64,000 bases of DNA, taken from Nocardiopsis ganjiahuensis DSM 45031. Its GTDB lineage: Bacteria; Actinomycetota; Actinomycetes; Streptosporangiales; Streptosporangiaceae. The DNA lies in contig NZ_ANBA01000006.1 in NCBI RefSeq assembly GCF_000341085.1, positions 62,001 through 126,000 on the forward strand. The letters are read 5' to 3'. The translations under genes and the position numbers were made by a program. Position 1 is the stretch's first letter, and the number at the start of each line of letters is the position of its first letter. The notes beneath the pieces are model-generated. The model was not told where the DNA came from, searched no databases, and saw nothing but the letters and a program-made list of their open reading frames with translations. Of the stretch, positions 46,595 through 54,765 are shown in pieces.

Positions 46595-47239
46595 GTGACC
46601 GCCGAACCCTCCCGCCCGGCCGACCGCCCGCGCGGCCACCTCGCCCGCGCCCTGCGGTGGACCACCGCGGCCCTGGTGGGCTCCGACCCCTCCCCCGGAG
46701 AGGTCGCCGTCGCTCTGGCCACCGCGCTGGCCGGCACCCTCGTCGCCGTCGGCGCCGGTGCGGCCGCGGGTCTGCCCTGGACGGCCGTGCTGGTGGTCGG
46801 CGTCATCGCCTTCGACTTCTTCGGGGGTGCCGCGGCCACCTCCACCCCGGCGGCCGGACGCCGCTACCACGGCCCCGGGCGCACGCTGCGCCACCACCTG
46901 CTGTTCGTGGCCCTCCATGTCCAGCCGTTCGTCCTGGCCCTGTTCGTCCCCGGCCTCGGCTGGTGGACGGCGGCCGCCCTGTACCTGCTGGCCCTGGCCG
47001 GGGCGGTCGCCGTCGGCCTCACCCCGCTCGCGCTGCGCACACCCGTCGCCCTCGGCGCCACCGTGACGGGATCGGCCGCTGCGCTGGTGCTGCTGCCCGT
47101 GCCCGGTGCGCTGGTGTGGCTGGCCCCGGTCATGCTCGTCAAGCTCCTGATCGGCCATATGCTCCCCGGAGCGGAACAGCGGAGGACGGGAGAGGCGGCT
47201 CATGGCACCGAAGAGGGTCGATCGGGCGGCGCGGCGTGA
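46595..47239 (+). CDS. Membrane protein under TetR control
   Basis: 214 residues from the GTG at 46595 (GGAG upstream). After a hydrophilic start it has about five predicted helices (about 40-60, 65-80, 105-125, 130-150, 155-185). The loop YHGPGRTLRHHLLFVALHVQPF, with clustered His, recalls small actinobacterial integral membrane proteins of unknown function. First gene of an operon with the downstream TetR regulator (38-nt overlap), so it is the most likely effector of that regulator. Confidence 0.75.
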   Translation: MTAEPSRPADRPRGHLARALRWTTAALVGSDPSPGEVAVALATALAGTLVAVGAGAAAGLPWTAVLVVGVIAFDFFGGAAATSTPAAGRRYHGPGRTLRHHLLFVALHVQPFVLALFVPGLGWWTAAALYLLALAGAVAVGLTPLALRTPVALGATVTGSAAALVLLPVPGALVWLAPVMLVKLLIGHMLPGAEQRRTGEAAHGTEEGRSGGAA

Positions 47240-47855
47240 GGAGATCCTGTCCGCCGCCGTGCGCGTGTTCGCCCGGCAGGGGTTCGCCGCGAGCCGGATC
47301 GAGGACGTCGCCGCCGAGGCCGGGATCGCCAAGGGCAGCGTCTACCTGTCCTTCGACAGCCGGGAGGCGCTGCTGAGCGCGGCGTTCGAGCGGCTCTCCG
47401 AGCGCTCCGCCACGGTGCTGGAGCAGACCGCGGCGGACGGGGAGCCCGCCCTGGAGCGGCTCAGCGGGCTCGTGAGGTCAGCCGTCGCGATGCTCGCCGA
47501 CGAACCCGACCTCACCCGGGTGATGGTCGACCTGTGGGCGGCGGGCCGCCACACGGGCGACGGGGCGCCGTTCGACATGGCGGCGGTGTACCGCGCGTAC
47601 CGGGGCGTGGTAGCCGACCTGCTCCGGCGGGCAGCCGAGGAGGGTGACCTGCGGCCCGGCGTGGGCGAGCCCGAGGCCACCGTGGTGGTCGGCGCGATCG
47701 AGGGCTGCCTCGTCCAGTGGCTGATGGACCCCTCGGTCCGGCTGGCCGGACTCGCCGAACCCCTGCTCGATGTGTGCCTGTCCGGACTGCGGGTGTCCCG
47801 GCAGCCCTCGGGGCCGCCTGACCGGCGGCCCTCGGAGTCCTACCAGGGGCCGTAA
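47202..47855 (+). CDS. TetR-family transcriptional repressor
   Basis: 217 residues. N-terminal helix-turn-helix (about 12-57: REEILSAAVRVFARQG ... IAKGSVYLSFDSREALL), then an all-helical ligand and dimer domain with no family-specific signature. The ATG at 47202 lies inside the end of the membrane-protein gene, so expression is translationally coupled. The palindrome at 46553 is its probable operator. The end overlaps the convergent DUF2516 gene by 16 nt. Inducer unknown. Confidence 0.92.
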   Translation: MAPKRVDRAARREEILSAAVRVFARQGFAASRIEDVAAEAGIAKGSVYLSFDSREALLSAAFERLSERSATVLEQTAADGEPALERLSGLVRSAVAMLADEPDLTRVMVDLWAAGRHTGDGAPFDMAAVYRAYRGVVADLLRRAAEEGDLRPGVGEPEATVVVGAIEGCLVQWLMDPSVRLAGLAEPLLDVCLSGLRVSRQPSGPPDRRPSESYQGP

Positions 47856-48139
47856 GGGCCGTTGTTCTGGTTACCGCCCACGCCCTTCACGGCGGGGCGG
47901 ACGTCCAGCAGGAAGATGAGGGTGGCGACCAGGCCCAGGATGACGAACATGCCGGTGCCGGTGAGGACCGCGAGCAGCGAGACACCGGTGGCGACACCGG
48001 TGAGGATGACCCACAGCTTCTTGGTCTGCTTGTCCATGACCACGAAAGCCTGCTCCGGGGTCCTCAGGGCCTCGATGAACGCGTACAGGCTGGCCACGAA
48101 GGTCACGAGGTAGATCAGCTGCCAGATCCAGAAGAACAA
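47840..48139 (-). CDS. DUF2516 family small membrane protein
   Basis: 99 residues with an N-terminal helix (about 4-24) and two further helices (about 42-82), ending in a Gly/Asn-rich tail. The sequence FIEALRTPEQAFVVMDKQTKKLW fits the DUF2516 family. The start is TTG at 48139 with GGAGTG just upstream. Its function is unknown. Convergent with the TetR gene. Confidence 0.8.
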   Translation of the reverse strand: MFFWIWQLIYLVTFVASLYAFIEALRTPEQAFVVMDKQTKKLWVILTGVATGVSLLAVLTGTGMFVILGLVATLIFLLDVRPAVKGVGGNQNNGPYGPW

Positions 48140-48321
48140 GACTCACTCCAGTCGCCACACGTGTCCGAACGGGGTTCCGCCCACTCCCCACGTTAAACGG
48201 ACGGAGCACGGAGATCGTGCCCCGTGGAGGTCGATATCACAGACGGCGCGCTGCGGCGACGGACCCGGGAACCGTGGTGCGGGTCCGATCGGGACAGGAG
48301 CCGGCCGGGGCGGGGTCCGGG

Positions 48322-49266
48322 TCAGATGGGGATGTGCCAGAGGCACGTCACGGTGGCCAGCAGGAAGGCCGAGGCGCCCATGATGACGGCACCCGCGTGG
48401 TAGGGGAGTTCGGCGTCGGGACGCAGGAGCCGGTTGACCCGGCGCATCACGGCGGGCTCGGCGGAGCGCACCGCGGCCATCGCGCCGGCGGGCACGGGCG
48501 CGGGTCCGGCGGCACCGAAGCGGAGCAGCGCCATGGCGAGTTCGCGGGAGGAGCTCTTGCGGCGGGCCTGGTCGTCGGCGCACATCTCGATGAGCAGCGC
48601 GACGCTCTCGTAGTAGGTCCGCACCAGCCGCACGCGGGGGAAGGCCCGCTTGAGGGAGGAGAACGGCAGCAGGACGAGGTCGTGGCGCTGGCGCAGGTGG
48701 GCGTGCTCGTGGGCGAGCACCGCGGCGAGTTCGCGGGTGTCGAGGACTTCGAGGGCCCCGGCGCTGATCACCACCTGGGAGCGCAGGACCCCGGGCAGGC
48801 AGTAGGCGGCCGCGGCCGGGTGGTCGACGACGCGCGCGCCCGGGACGTCGGGGTGTTCGCTGGCCACCAGCTCGAGGAGGTCGTGGTGGCGTCGGCGCAC
48901 CCGGACCACCTGGACGAAGGAGGCGACGAGCCCGGAGAAGAGCACGAGGGTCAGGACGACCGCCAGGGTGACGGCTGCCAGATGGCTGACGCCCTCGATC
49001 CCCTGGGAGAACTCGGCGAGGATGAACTCACCGGTGAACAGGTCCGCTGCGGCGGCCATCAGACCGCCGGCGGCACCGAGTTCGTAGGAGGACAGGCCGT
49101 AGGCCAGCAGCGCTCCGATGGTGGACACACCCCAGGCCAGGCCAAGCGCCTGCCAGGCGATGACCGCCGTGTAGGGGCCGCGGGAGGGCCACTTCGCCCG
49201 GTGGAGAGCTTCCATGGCGACGAGGCAGCTGACCGCGACGAGAGTGAGGAGGGCGGCACTGACCAT
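48322..49266 (-). CDS. M56-family membrane metallopeptidase
   Basis: 314 residues. Helices near 1-20, 34-58, 93-120 and 290-310 flank a cytoplasmic zinc-protease domain with HEHAH (LAAVLAHEHAHLRQRHD) and a following Glu in IEMCADDQARR. This BlaR1/MecR1-like signal-transducing peptidase family is paired with BlaI repressors: the protease removes the repressor when a signal arrives. The BlaI-type gene lies 5 nt upstream in the same operon. No penicillin-binding sensor domain is attached, so the trigger is unknown. Confidence 0.92.
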   Translation of the reverse strand: MVSAALLTLVAVSCLVAMEALHRAKWPSRGPYTAVIAWQALGLAWGVSTIGALLAYGLSSYELGAAGGLMAAAADLFTGEFILAEFSQGIEGVSHLAAVTLAVVLTLVLFSGLVASFVQVVRVRRRHHDLLELVASEHPDVPGARVVDHPAAAAYCLPGVLRSQVVISAGALEVLDTRELAAVLAHEHAHLRQRHDLVLLPFSSLKRAFPRVRLVRTYYESVALLIEMCADDQARRKSSSRELAMALLRFGAAGPAPVPAGAMAAVRSAEPAVMRRVNRLLRPDAELPYHAGAVIMGASAFLLATVTCLWHIPI

Positions 49267-49271
49267 ACGGA

Positions 49272-49640
49272 CTAGTTCCTTGGCTGCTCGATTTCCGAGA
49301 GTGCGCGCCGGAGCGCTTCAGCCTCCTGGCCGTCCATGGACTGGACGAAGGCGGCCAGGGCCGCGTCACGGTCCACCGTCTGACCGAGCGCGTCGAACAT
49401 CAGCTCCGACACGTAGTTCTCACGGCTGGCTGCCGGACGGTACCGCCAAGCGCGGCCCTCACGTGCCCGATCGACGACCTTCTTCTTGGCCAGCCGGTCG
49501 AGCACCGTCATGACGGTCGTGTGTGCCAGGTCCCGCTCGGCGAGTGCTTTGCCGACCTCGCGAACCGTCATTGGTTCGTTTCGTGCCCACAGTACATCCA
49601 TCACCGCGCGTTCAAGTTCGCCAAGCCGATTCATGAACAC
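49272..49640 (-). CDS. BlaI/MecI/CopY-family repressor
   Basis: 122 residues. The N-terminal winged helix (about 4-70: LGELERAVMDVLWARNEPMTVREVGKAL ... HTTVMTVLDRLAKKKVVDR) is followed by a helical dimerisation tail. GTG at 49640 is listed; the ATG at 49634 is equally possible because neither has a clear ribosome site. It forms an operon with the M56 peptidase. A palindrome 13 nt upstream of the GTG is the likely autoregulatory operator. Confidence 0.93.
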   Translation of the reverse strand: MFMNRLGELERAVMDVLWARNEPMTVREVGKALAERDLAHTTVMTVLDRLAKKKVVDRAREGRAWRYRPAASRENYVSELMFDALGQTVDRDAALAAFVQSMDGQEAEALRRALSEIEQPRN

Positions 49641-49652
49641 GAGTCTACGACG

Positions 49653-49664
49653 GGTAGTACTACC
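49653..49664. promoter_or_regulatory. Palindrome upstream of the BlaI-type gene
   Basis: Perfect 12-bp palindrome GGTAGTACTACC, containing the TAGTACTA core, 13 nt before the gene. BlaI/MecI operators are short palindromes with GTA/TAC half-sites, so this is the best candidate for repressor binding. Confidence 0.55.
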
Positions 49665-49826
49665 GGCCGTGGCACCCCCACGTTAATTCAGGATGGCTTG
49701 TGGGGAAGGGCTTTGAGACCCTGTGGTCAGGGGCCCTGGGGTGGATGTTCCCGCGGGGCCCGCCAAGCCGGAGTGACCCTTGTCCCCTGCTCCGGGGACG
49801 GGGCCCGCCGTTCACAGGGGGAGACC

Positions 49827-50351
49827 ATGGCCGACCGAACGCGTATCCACCTGTCCCGGGGGGACATCACCGAGCATCCCGCGGACGCGATCGTCAACGC
49901 CGCCAACAGCTCCCTGCTGGGCGGCGGCGGGGTGGACGGCGCCATCCACCGCAAGGGCGGCAAGGCCGTACTGGAGGACTGCCGCAGGCTCCGCGCCTCC
50001 CACTACGGGGGCGGCCTCCCCGCCGGGCAGGCGGTGGCGACCACGGCCGGCCTGCTGCCCGCCCGCTGGGTGATCCACACCGTCGGACCGGTGTACAGCG
50101 CGTCCGAGGACCGTTCGGCGGTGCTGGCCTCCTGCTTCACCGAGTCGCTGCGGGTGGCGCACGAGCTGGGCGCCGAGTCGGTGGCCTTCCCCGCGATCTC
50201 CACCGGCGTCTACCGCTGGCCGCTGGACGACGCGGCCCGGATCGCCGCACAGGCGCTGCGCACCGCACGGGTCGGGGTGGCCCGGGTGGACCTGGTGCTG
50301 TTCGACGAGACCGCGCTGGCGGCGTTCCGGCGGGCGTTCGACACCACCTGA
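49827..50351 (+). CDS. Macro-domain ADP-ribose/O-acetyl-ADP-ribose-binding protein
   Basis: 174 residues comprising one macro domain: HLSRGDITEHPADAIVNAANSSLLGGGGVDGAIHRKGG contains the NAAN and glycine-rich ADP-ribose loops, and AFPAISTGVYRWPLDDAARIA the second phosphate-binding loop. Probably a de-ADP-ribosylating or O-acetyl-ADP-ribose deacetylase activity. The ATG at 49827 has GGGGGAGA upstream. No toxin or sirtuin gene is adjacent, so the partner is not evident. Confidence 0.93.
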   Translation: MADRTRIHLSRGDITEHPADAIVNAANSSLLGGGGVDGAIHRKGGKAVLEDCRRLRASHYGGGLPAGQAVATTAGLLPARWVIHTVGPVYSASEDRSAVLASCFTESLRVAHELGAESVAFPAISTGVYRWPLDDAARIAAQALRTARVGVARVDLVLFDETALAAFRRAFDTT

Positions 50352-50438
50352 GCCGACGGCGGCCCGAAGGCGCGGGGCGCCCGCGGGAAGGCGTGCGGGT
50401 GCCCCCGCCCCGCCCTACCGTGCCGCCCCGGTCCGTCG

Positions 50439-50444
50439 TACGCT
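50439..50444 (+). promoter_or_regulatory. -10 box, leaderless arrangement
   Basis: TACGCT ends 7 nt before the ATG at 50452. No ribosome-binding sequence is seen. Confidence 0.5.
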
Positions 50445-50451
50445 CCGTTCC

Positions 50452-50889
50452 ATGGGACACCGGCATCCGAGCAAGCTCAAGAACCCCGAGGTGAGTCACG
50501 CGCGCGCCCGTTGGCTGCTGCGCGCGGAACTCGCGGGGTGCGACGCCTGCCGTGCCGAGGGCGACGAGGACGCCCTGTCCGACCTCGCGTCGGGCGGCGT
50601 CTTCGACTCCCTGATCACGGGTTTCGTCCTGTCCCGCGTCCAACAGTGGCACTCCCCGAGCCGGCCCTCCCAGTACCCCGCCACGGTGTACCGCATCGCC
50701 TCCATCGACGAACGAGACTTCTGGCAGCCCCCGACCCAGCACTGCATGCGCGTGTGCACGGTGACGGGGGCCGAGGGCGACGGGGTGGACACCGTCCCCG
50801 CACTCCGGGAACTGCGCCTGATGTCGACCGCGGACCGCTCCCTGGTCCTGGACGACGTCATCGACGGGCTGGCCGAAACGGAAGGTTGA
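50452..50889 (+). CDS. Conserved hypothetical protein
   Basis: 145 residues, not recognised. It contains a CDAC pair near residue 24-27 and no membrane segment. Mixed charge and codon use are typical of a real gene, and a TACGCT box places the transcript start at the ATG. It overlaps nothing and is directly followed by a small zinc-ribbon gene 2 nt later, so the two are probably an operon. Confidence 0.6.
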   Translation: MGHRHPSKLKNPEVSHARARWLLRAELAGCDACRAEGDEDALSDLASGGVFDSLITGFVLSRVQQWHSPSRPSQYPATVYRIASIDERDFWQPPTQHCMRVCTVTGAEGDGVDTVPALRELRLMSTADRSLVLDDVIDGLAETEG

Positions 50890-50891
50890 CC

Positions 50892-51065
50892 TTGAAGCCG
50901 GTTCCCCAGCTCTCCCAGCTGCCTGTTCCCTCCCGCGTCCCCGCGCCCCTCCCCGCCATGTCCCCCAAACACGACAAGCCCATCGTGGGCCAGTGCGAGA
51001 GGTGCGGTGAGTACCTCAACGCCGGGGTGCGCACCTGTCCCAACTGCGGGCACTACAACGGCTGA
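50892..51065 (+). CDS. Small zinc-ribbon protein
   Basis: 57 residues with two CxxC knuckles (CERC and CPNC, spaced by 11 residues) near the C-terminus, a rubredoxin/zinc-ribbon type. The start is taken as the TTG at 50892 because GGAAGG lies 6 nt before it and it follows the preceding stop by 2 nt; the in-frame ATG at 50958 (35 residues) has no ribosome site. The Pro-rich first 22 residues are less gene-like, so the shorter form cannot be excluded. Confidence 0.6.
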   Translation: MKPVPQLSQLPVPSRVPAPLPAMSPKHDKPIVGQCERCGEYLNAGVRTCPNCGHYNG

Positions 51066-51107
51066 ACCGCCCGCACCGCCCGTGCCCGGTCGTCCGACCG
51101 ATCCCGC

Positions 51108-52421
51108 TCAGCGGCCGGGGTCGGCGATCGGGCGCGGGTAACCGGCCACGCCCCGGCCGTCGTCCTCCTCCCACGGAATGTGGGCCCGTGCGCCGGACAG
51201 ACCCGCGAGTTCGGGCACGTGGCGCCGCACGTACTCGCCGTCGGGATCGAAGCGCCGGGCCTGGCGCAGGGGGTTGAAGGCGCGGTTGGGCCGGGTGTCG
51301 TTGCCGGTACCGGCGGTCCACTGCCAGTTGCCGTACTCGTTGGCGACGTCGCCGTCGGTCAGGTGCGCGTCGAAGTGCGCGGCCCCCTCCCGCCAGTGCA
51401 CGAGCAGGGTCTTGGTGAGGAAGGCGGCGGTGATCATGCGGGTGCGGTTGTGCATGAAGCCCTCCTGGAGCAGCTGCCGCATGCCCGCGTCCACGATCGG
51501 CAGCCCGGTGCGGCCCTCCTTCCAGGCGGTGAGAGCCTCGGGGTCGGTCCGCCACTCGCGGTCCCGGGGCCGGTAGTCGCGGGTGTTGATGGCCGGGAAG
51601 GCGGCGGTGACCTGGTGGTGGAAGTCGCGCCAGGCGAGCTGGCGCACGTACTCGGAACCGCCGGGCAGGTCGCGGGCGGCGGTGGCGACCTCCAGCGGGG
51701 ACAGGCAGCCGAAGCGCAGGTCCGCGGAGAGCCCGGAGGTGGCCGCGCCGGGGAGGTCGTCGTGCCGGTCCCCGTAGTCGGCGAGTCCGAGGCCGAGCCA
51801 GGAGCGCAGGCGTTCGCGGGCCGGGGCCTCGCCGCCGCGGACCCGGTCCGGTGCTAGGACGCCCACCCCTTCCGCGCCGTCCTCCAGGTCGGGCAGCTCC
51901 CCCGCTTCGAGGCCGTCGGGCAGCCGGAGGCGATCGGGGGCGGGCAGCACCTCGCGCCACCCCGACGCCTCCCAGGCCCGCCAGTAGGGCGTGAACACCT
52001 TGTAGTGGTCGCCGCCGGCCGGGGTGACGGCACCGGGCGGGACCACGGTCAGCCCGGGGTGGGTGCGCACCTGCAGTCCGGTGGCGCGCAGCCCCTCCTC
52101 CCGGCGCGCCGCGAACCCCGTCACGCCCGCGCTCAGGTGGACGGTGTCGGCCCCGGTCTCCCGGGCCAGGGCGAGGACCTCCGCGGCCGTGTCGCCCCGG
52201 CGCAGGACGAGGTCTCCGCCGCGTGCGCGCAACCCGGCACGCAGGTCGGCCAGGGCCTCGCCCAGGTGGGCGCGGCGGTTGCGGGCGGCGCGGCGCAGGA
52301 GTGCGGGCTCGAGCACGAAGAGCGGGACGACCGGGCCGGAGCCGCGGAGGGCGGCGGTCAGGGCGGGATGGTCGTGCAGGCGCAGGTCCTGGGTGAAGAG
52401 GACGAGGACGGGGGTACCCAA
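51108..52421 (-). CDS. phrB: Deoxyribodipyrimidine photolyase / cryptochrome family
   Basis: 437 residues. An N-terminal alpha/beta antenna domain (about 1-130) is followed by the helical FAD-binding domain with YVRQLAWRDFHHQ, GLPIVDAGMRQL, MHNRTRMITAAFLTK and EYGNWQWTAGTG, which repairs UV pyrimidine dimers with light. The start is the TTG at 52421, since GAAGGAG lies 5 nt upstream; an in-frame ATG at 52448 lacks one. It is divergent from the DUF523-DUF1722 gene across 84 nt, mirroring the ybgA-phrB link known in enterobacteria. A palindrome, CACAC-N4-GTGTG (52449-52462), lies in between. Confidence 0.94.
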   Translation of the reverse strand: MGTPVLVLFTQDLRLHDHPALTAALRGSGPVVPLFVLEPALLRRAARNRRAHLGEALADLRAGLRARGGDLVLRRGDTAAEVLALARETGADTVHLSAGVTGFAARREEGLRATGLQVRTHPGLTVVPPGAVTPAGGDHYKVFTPYWRAWEASGWREVLPAPDRLRLPDGLEAGELPDLEDGAEGVGVLAPDRVRGGEAPARERLRSWLGLGLADYGDRHDDLPGAATSGLSADLRFGCLSPLEVATAARDLPGGSEYVRQLAWRDFHHQVTAAFPAINTRDYRPRDREWRTDPEALTAWKEGRTGLPIVDAGMRQLLQEGFMHNRTRMITAAFLTKTLLVHWREGAAHFDAHLTDGDVANEYGNWQWTAGTGNDTRPNRAFNPLRQARRFDPDGEYVRRHVPELAGLSGARAHIPWEEDDGRGVAGYPRPIADPGR

Positions 52422-52505
52422 CTGGACTCCTTCACTTTTCGGGTTCATCACACTACTGTGTGTGCGTCGGCGGTTGTCCCATGTCAGACCGGGTAAGGCC
52501 CCGTC

Positions 52506-53492
52506 ATGGACCCGTCTGCGAACACGCCTTCCCGCCCCGTCGTCGGGGTCTCCAGCTGCCTCATCGGCGCACCCGTGCGTTACAACGGCGGGCACTCGCG
52601 GTACAAGTTCCTCACCGACGAGCTGGACAGGCACGTGGACTGGCTGCCGGTCTGCCCGGAGGCGGAGATCGGGCTCGGTGTGCCGCGTCCGACCCTGCGC
52701 CTCCAGGACCGCAAGGACGCGGAGGGGGCGCGTGCGGACCGGGTGATCTCCAGCAAGGACGGCGCCGACCACACGGACGACCTCGCCAACGTCGCCGACC
52801 GGCACCTGCGGGAGCTGCGCCGCCTGGACGGCTACGTGCTCAAGAACAAGTCGCCGAGCTGCGGCCTGTACGCGCTGCCGGTGTTCGACGACAACGCGGA
52901 GCGGGTGCACGGGACCGGCCGGGGCGCCTTCGCCGCCCGGCTCACCGGCCTGCTGCCGCACCTGCCCGTGGAGGAGCAGGGGCGCCTGTCCGACCCGGCG
53001 CTGCGCGAGCACTTCGTGGAGCGGGTGTTCGCGCACGCCCGGCTGCGCTTCCTGCTCGACACGGAGTGGCGCCCCCGCGACCTGGTGGAGTTCCACACCC
53101 GGCACAAGCTCCAGCTGATGGCGCACTCCCCGGACGGCTACCGGGAGACCGGGCGGATCGTGGCGCGGGTCGGCGGCAGCGACCGCGACGAGGTGGCGGC
53201 CACCTACGCGGAGGCCTTCCACCGGGCCCTGGCGGTGAGGACCAGCCGGGGCAAGCACGCCAACGCGCTCCAGCACGCGTTCGGCATGATCAGCCCGCTG
53301 CTGGACGACGCGCGCAGGCACGACCTGCTGGCCGGGATCGAGGACTACCGGGTGGGAGTGGCTCCGCTCAGCCTGCCGGTGGCCCTGCTGCGGCACCACT
53401 GTTCGGCTGAGGACGTGGCCTGGGCCGGCGACCAGACCTACCTGCGCCCCTACCCCGACGCCCTGCGGCTGCGGCACCCGGTGGCGGTCTGA
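52506..53492 (+). CDS. DUF523-DUF1722 fusion protein (YbgA-like)
   Basis: 328 residues. The N-terminal DUF523 domain (about 12-150) has three conserved cysteines, C18 (SCLIG), C50 (CPEAE) and C119 (SPSCG), matching the Fe-S cluster ligands of the thiouracil desulfidase TudS family. The DUF1722/YbgA domain (about 170-300) contains LVEFHTRHKLQLMAHS and SRGKHANALQHAFG. The fusion lies beside phrB here, as ybgA does in E. coli, which suggests a role in handling UV-damaged or thiolated nucleobases. That role is inference. Confidence 0.9.
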   Translation: MDPSANTPSRPVVGVSSCLIGAPVRYNGGHSRYKFLTDELDRHVDWLPVCPEAEIGLGVPRPTLRLQDRKDAEGARADRVISSKDGADHTDDLANVADRHLRELRRLDGYVLKNKSPSCGLYALPVFDDNAERVHGTGRGAFAARLTGLLPHLPVEEQGRLSDPALREHFVERVFAHARLRFLLDTEWRPRDLVEFHTRHKLQLMAHSPDGYRETGRIVARVGGSDRDEVAATYAEAFHRALAVRTSRGKHANALQHAFGMISPLLDDARRHDLLAGIEDYRVGVAPLSLPVALLRHHCSAEDVAWAGDQTYLRPYPDALRLRHPVAV

Positions 53493-53652
53493 CCGGAGAG
53501 GAGGACGGGGGCGGAGGCCGCGGGCCGGGTCGGCCGTCGCAGGCACAGCACAAATTCCACACACAGAGAGCACAGTCGACTACAGTGGGTCACTGTTCTC
53601 GGCCGCGTCGAGCGCGGTTCCCGGTTGCCCCCGACCCCCCGAGGTCTTCGCC

Positions 53653-54645
53653 GTGTTCGTCTCCTTCCCCCGACGTGCCGCCGTGCTCGTCGCCTCCTGC
53701 GCCGTCGCCCTGATCGCCGCGTCCCTGGCCACCGCGCCGCAGGAACTGCTGAGGGAGCGGATCGGACACCACCTGAGCGCCCCCGAACCGGAACTGGCCC
53801 ACAGGCACGCGTTCCTGCCCCCTGCCCCCGGTTCCACCCCCGCGCCCATCCCCCACCCCGGCCAGGTCGCTGTCTGCGAGGAACCCGGCCGGGACGAGAT
53901 CGTCACCCTCCCGGACCCCGGCGCCCCCGAGGAGGAGCGACCGCTGTGGATACGGCGGCCGCCCGGCCCCGACAGCGCCGACCTGCCCGTCCTCTACCTG
54001 CTGCACGGATCCGCCTCCACCCACCGCACCCTCATGGACGCGGACGTGGGCGCCCAACTGGACCGGCAGATGTGCCGTTCGGGGGTCGAGTTCGTCATCG
54101 CCGCCCCGCACGGACAGGAGAGCGGCGGGTCCGCCACCGAATGGGGCGACGCCCACGACGGCCGGTTCGCGCTGGAGAGCTTCGTCACCGGGGCAGCCGT
54201 GACCGCGGTCGAGGGCGAGCACCCGCGGCCCCGGTCGCTGCGGGCGATCGGCGGTTTCTCCATGGGCGGCTACGGCGCCGCCGCCCTGGGCCTGCGCAAC
54301 CCCGACCTCTACTCGCAGGTGGTCAGCTGGGCCGGGTACTTCCGCGTCGACGACCCCGACGGGACCTTCGGCGAGGACACCGACCCGCACTCGCCGGACC
54401 TGCTGCTGGAGTCGGATGACGTGCGCGACCTCAGGTTCATGCTGGTGGAGGGGCGCGACGACCACACGCCGCTCCAGCGGGGCAGCATCCACGGCGAGGC
54501 CGAACGGTTCTCCGAGCTGCTCACCGGGCACGGTATGACGGTCACCACCCTCCACCCGCGCGGCGGGCACGACCTGGGCACCTGGAAGCGCACCTTTCCC
54601 GAGACAGTGGACTTCCTGGTGTCCGGGTGGGCCTCTACACCGTGA
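53653..54645 (+). CDS. Secreted alpha/beta-hydrolase (esterase D/tributyrin-type)
   Basis: 330 residues. An N-terminal signal sequence or anchor (about 7-28) is followed by a Pro-rich spacer and an esterase domain (about 82-328) with oxyanion strand YLLHG, nucleophile S203 in GGFSMGGYG and the C-terminal His in RGGHDLGTWK. The family hydrolyses acyl esters, including antigen-85-like and S-formylglutathione hydrolase-like members. The substrate is unassigned. The GTG at 53653 gives the full signal peptide. Upstream of mshA but separated by 120 nt. Confidence 0.85.
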   Translation: MFVSFPRRAAVLVASCAVALIAASLATAPQELLRERIGHHLSAPEPELAHRHAFLPPAPGSTPAPIPHPGQVAVCEEPGRDEIVTLPDPGAPEEERPLWIRRPPGPDSADLPVLYLLHGSASTHRTLMDADVGAQLDRQMCRSGVEFVIAAPHGQESGGSATEWGDAHDGRFALESFVTGAAVTAVEGEHPRPRSLRAIGGFSMGGYGAAALGLRNPDLYSQVVSWAGYFRVDDPDGTFGEDTDPHSPDLLLESDDVRDLRFMLVEGRDDHTPLQRGSIHGEAERFSELLTGHGMTVTTLHPRGGHDLGTWKRTFPETVDFLVSGWASTP

Positions 54646-54765
54646 CCGGGGGCGGGTCAACCCCGCACCCCTCGGACGGTCCGGTGGGGAACAGTGTGTA
54701 CCTTCGTCGCTGTTGACGACTACGGCTTGCACACATGTTGCGTACACGACCTGGAGGAACCACCG

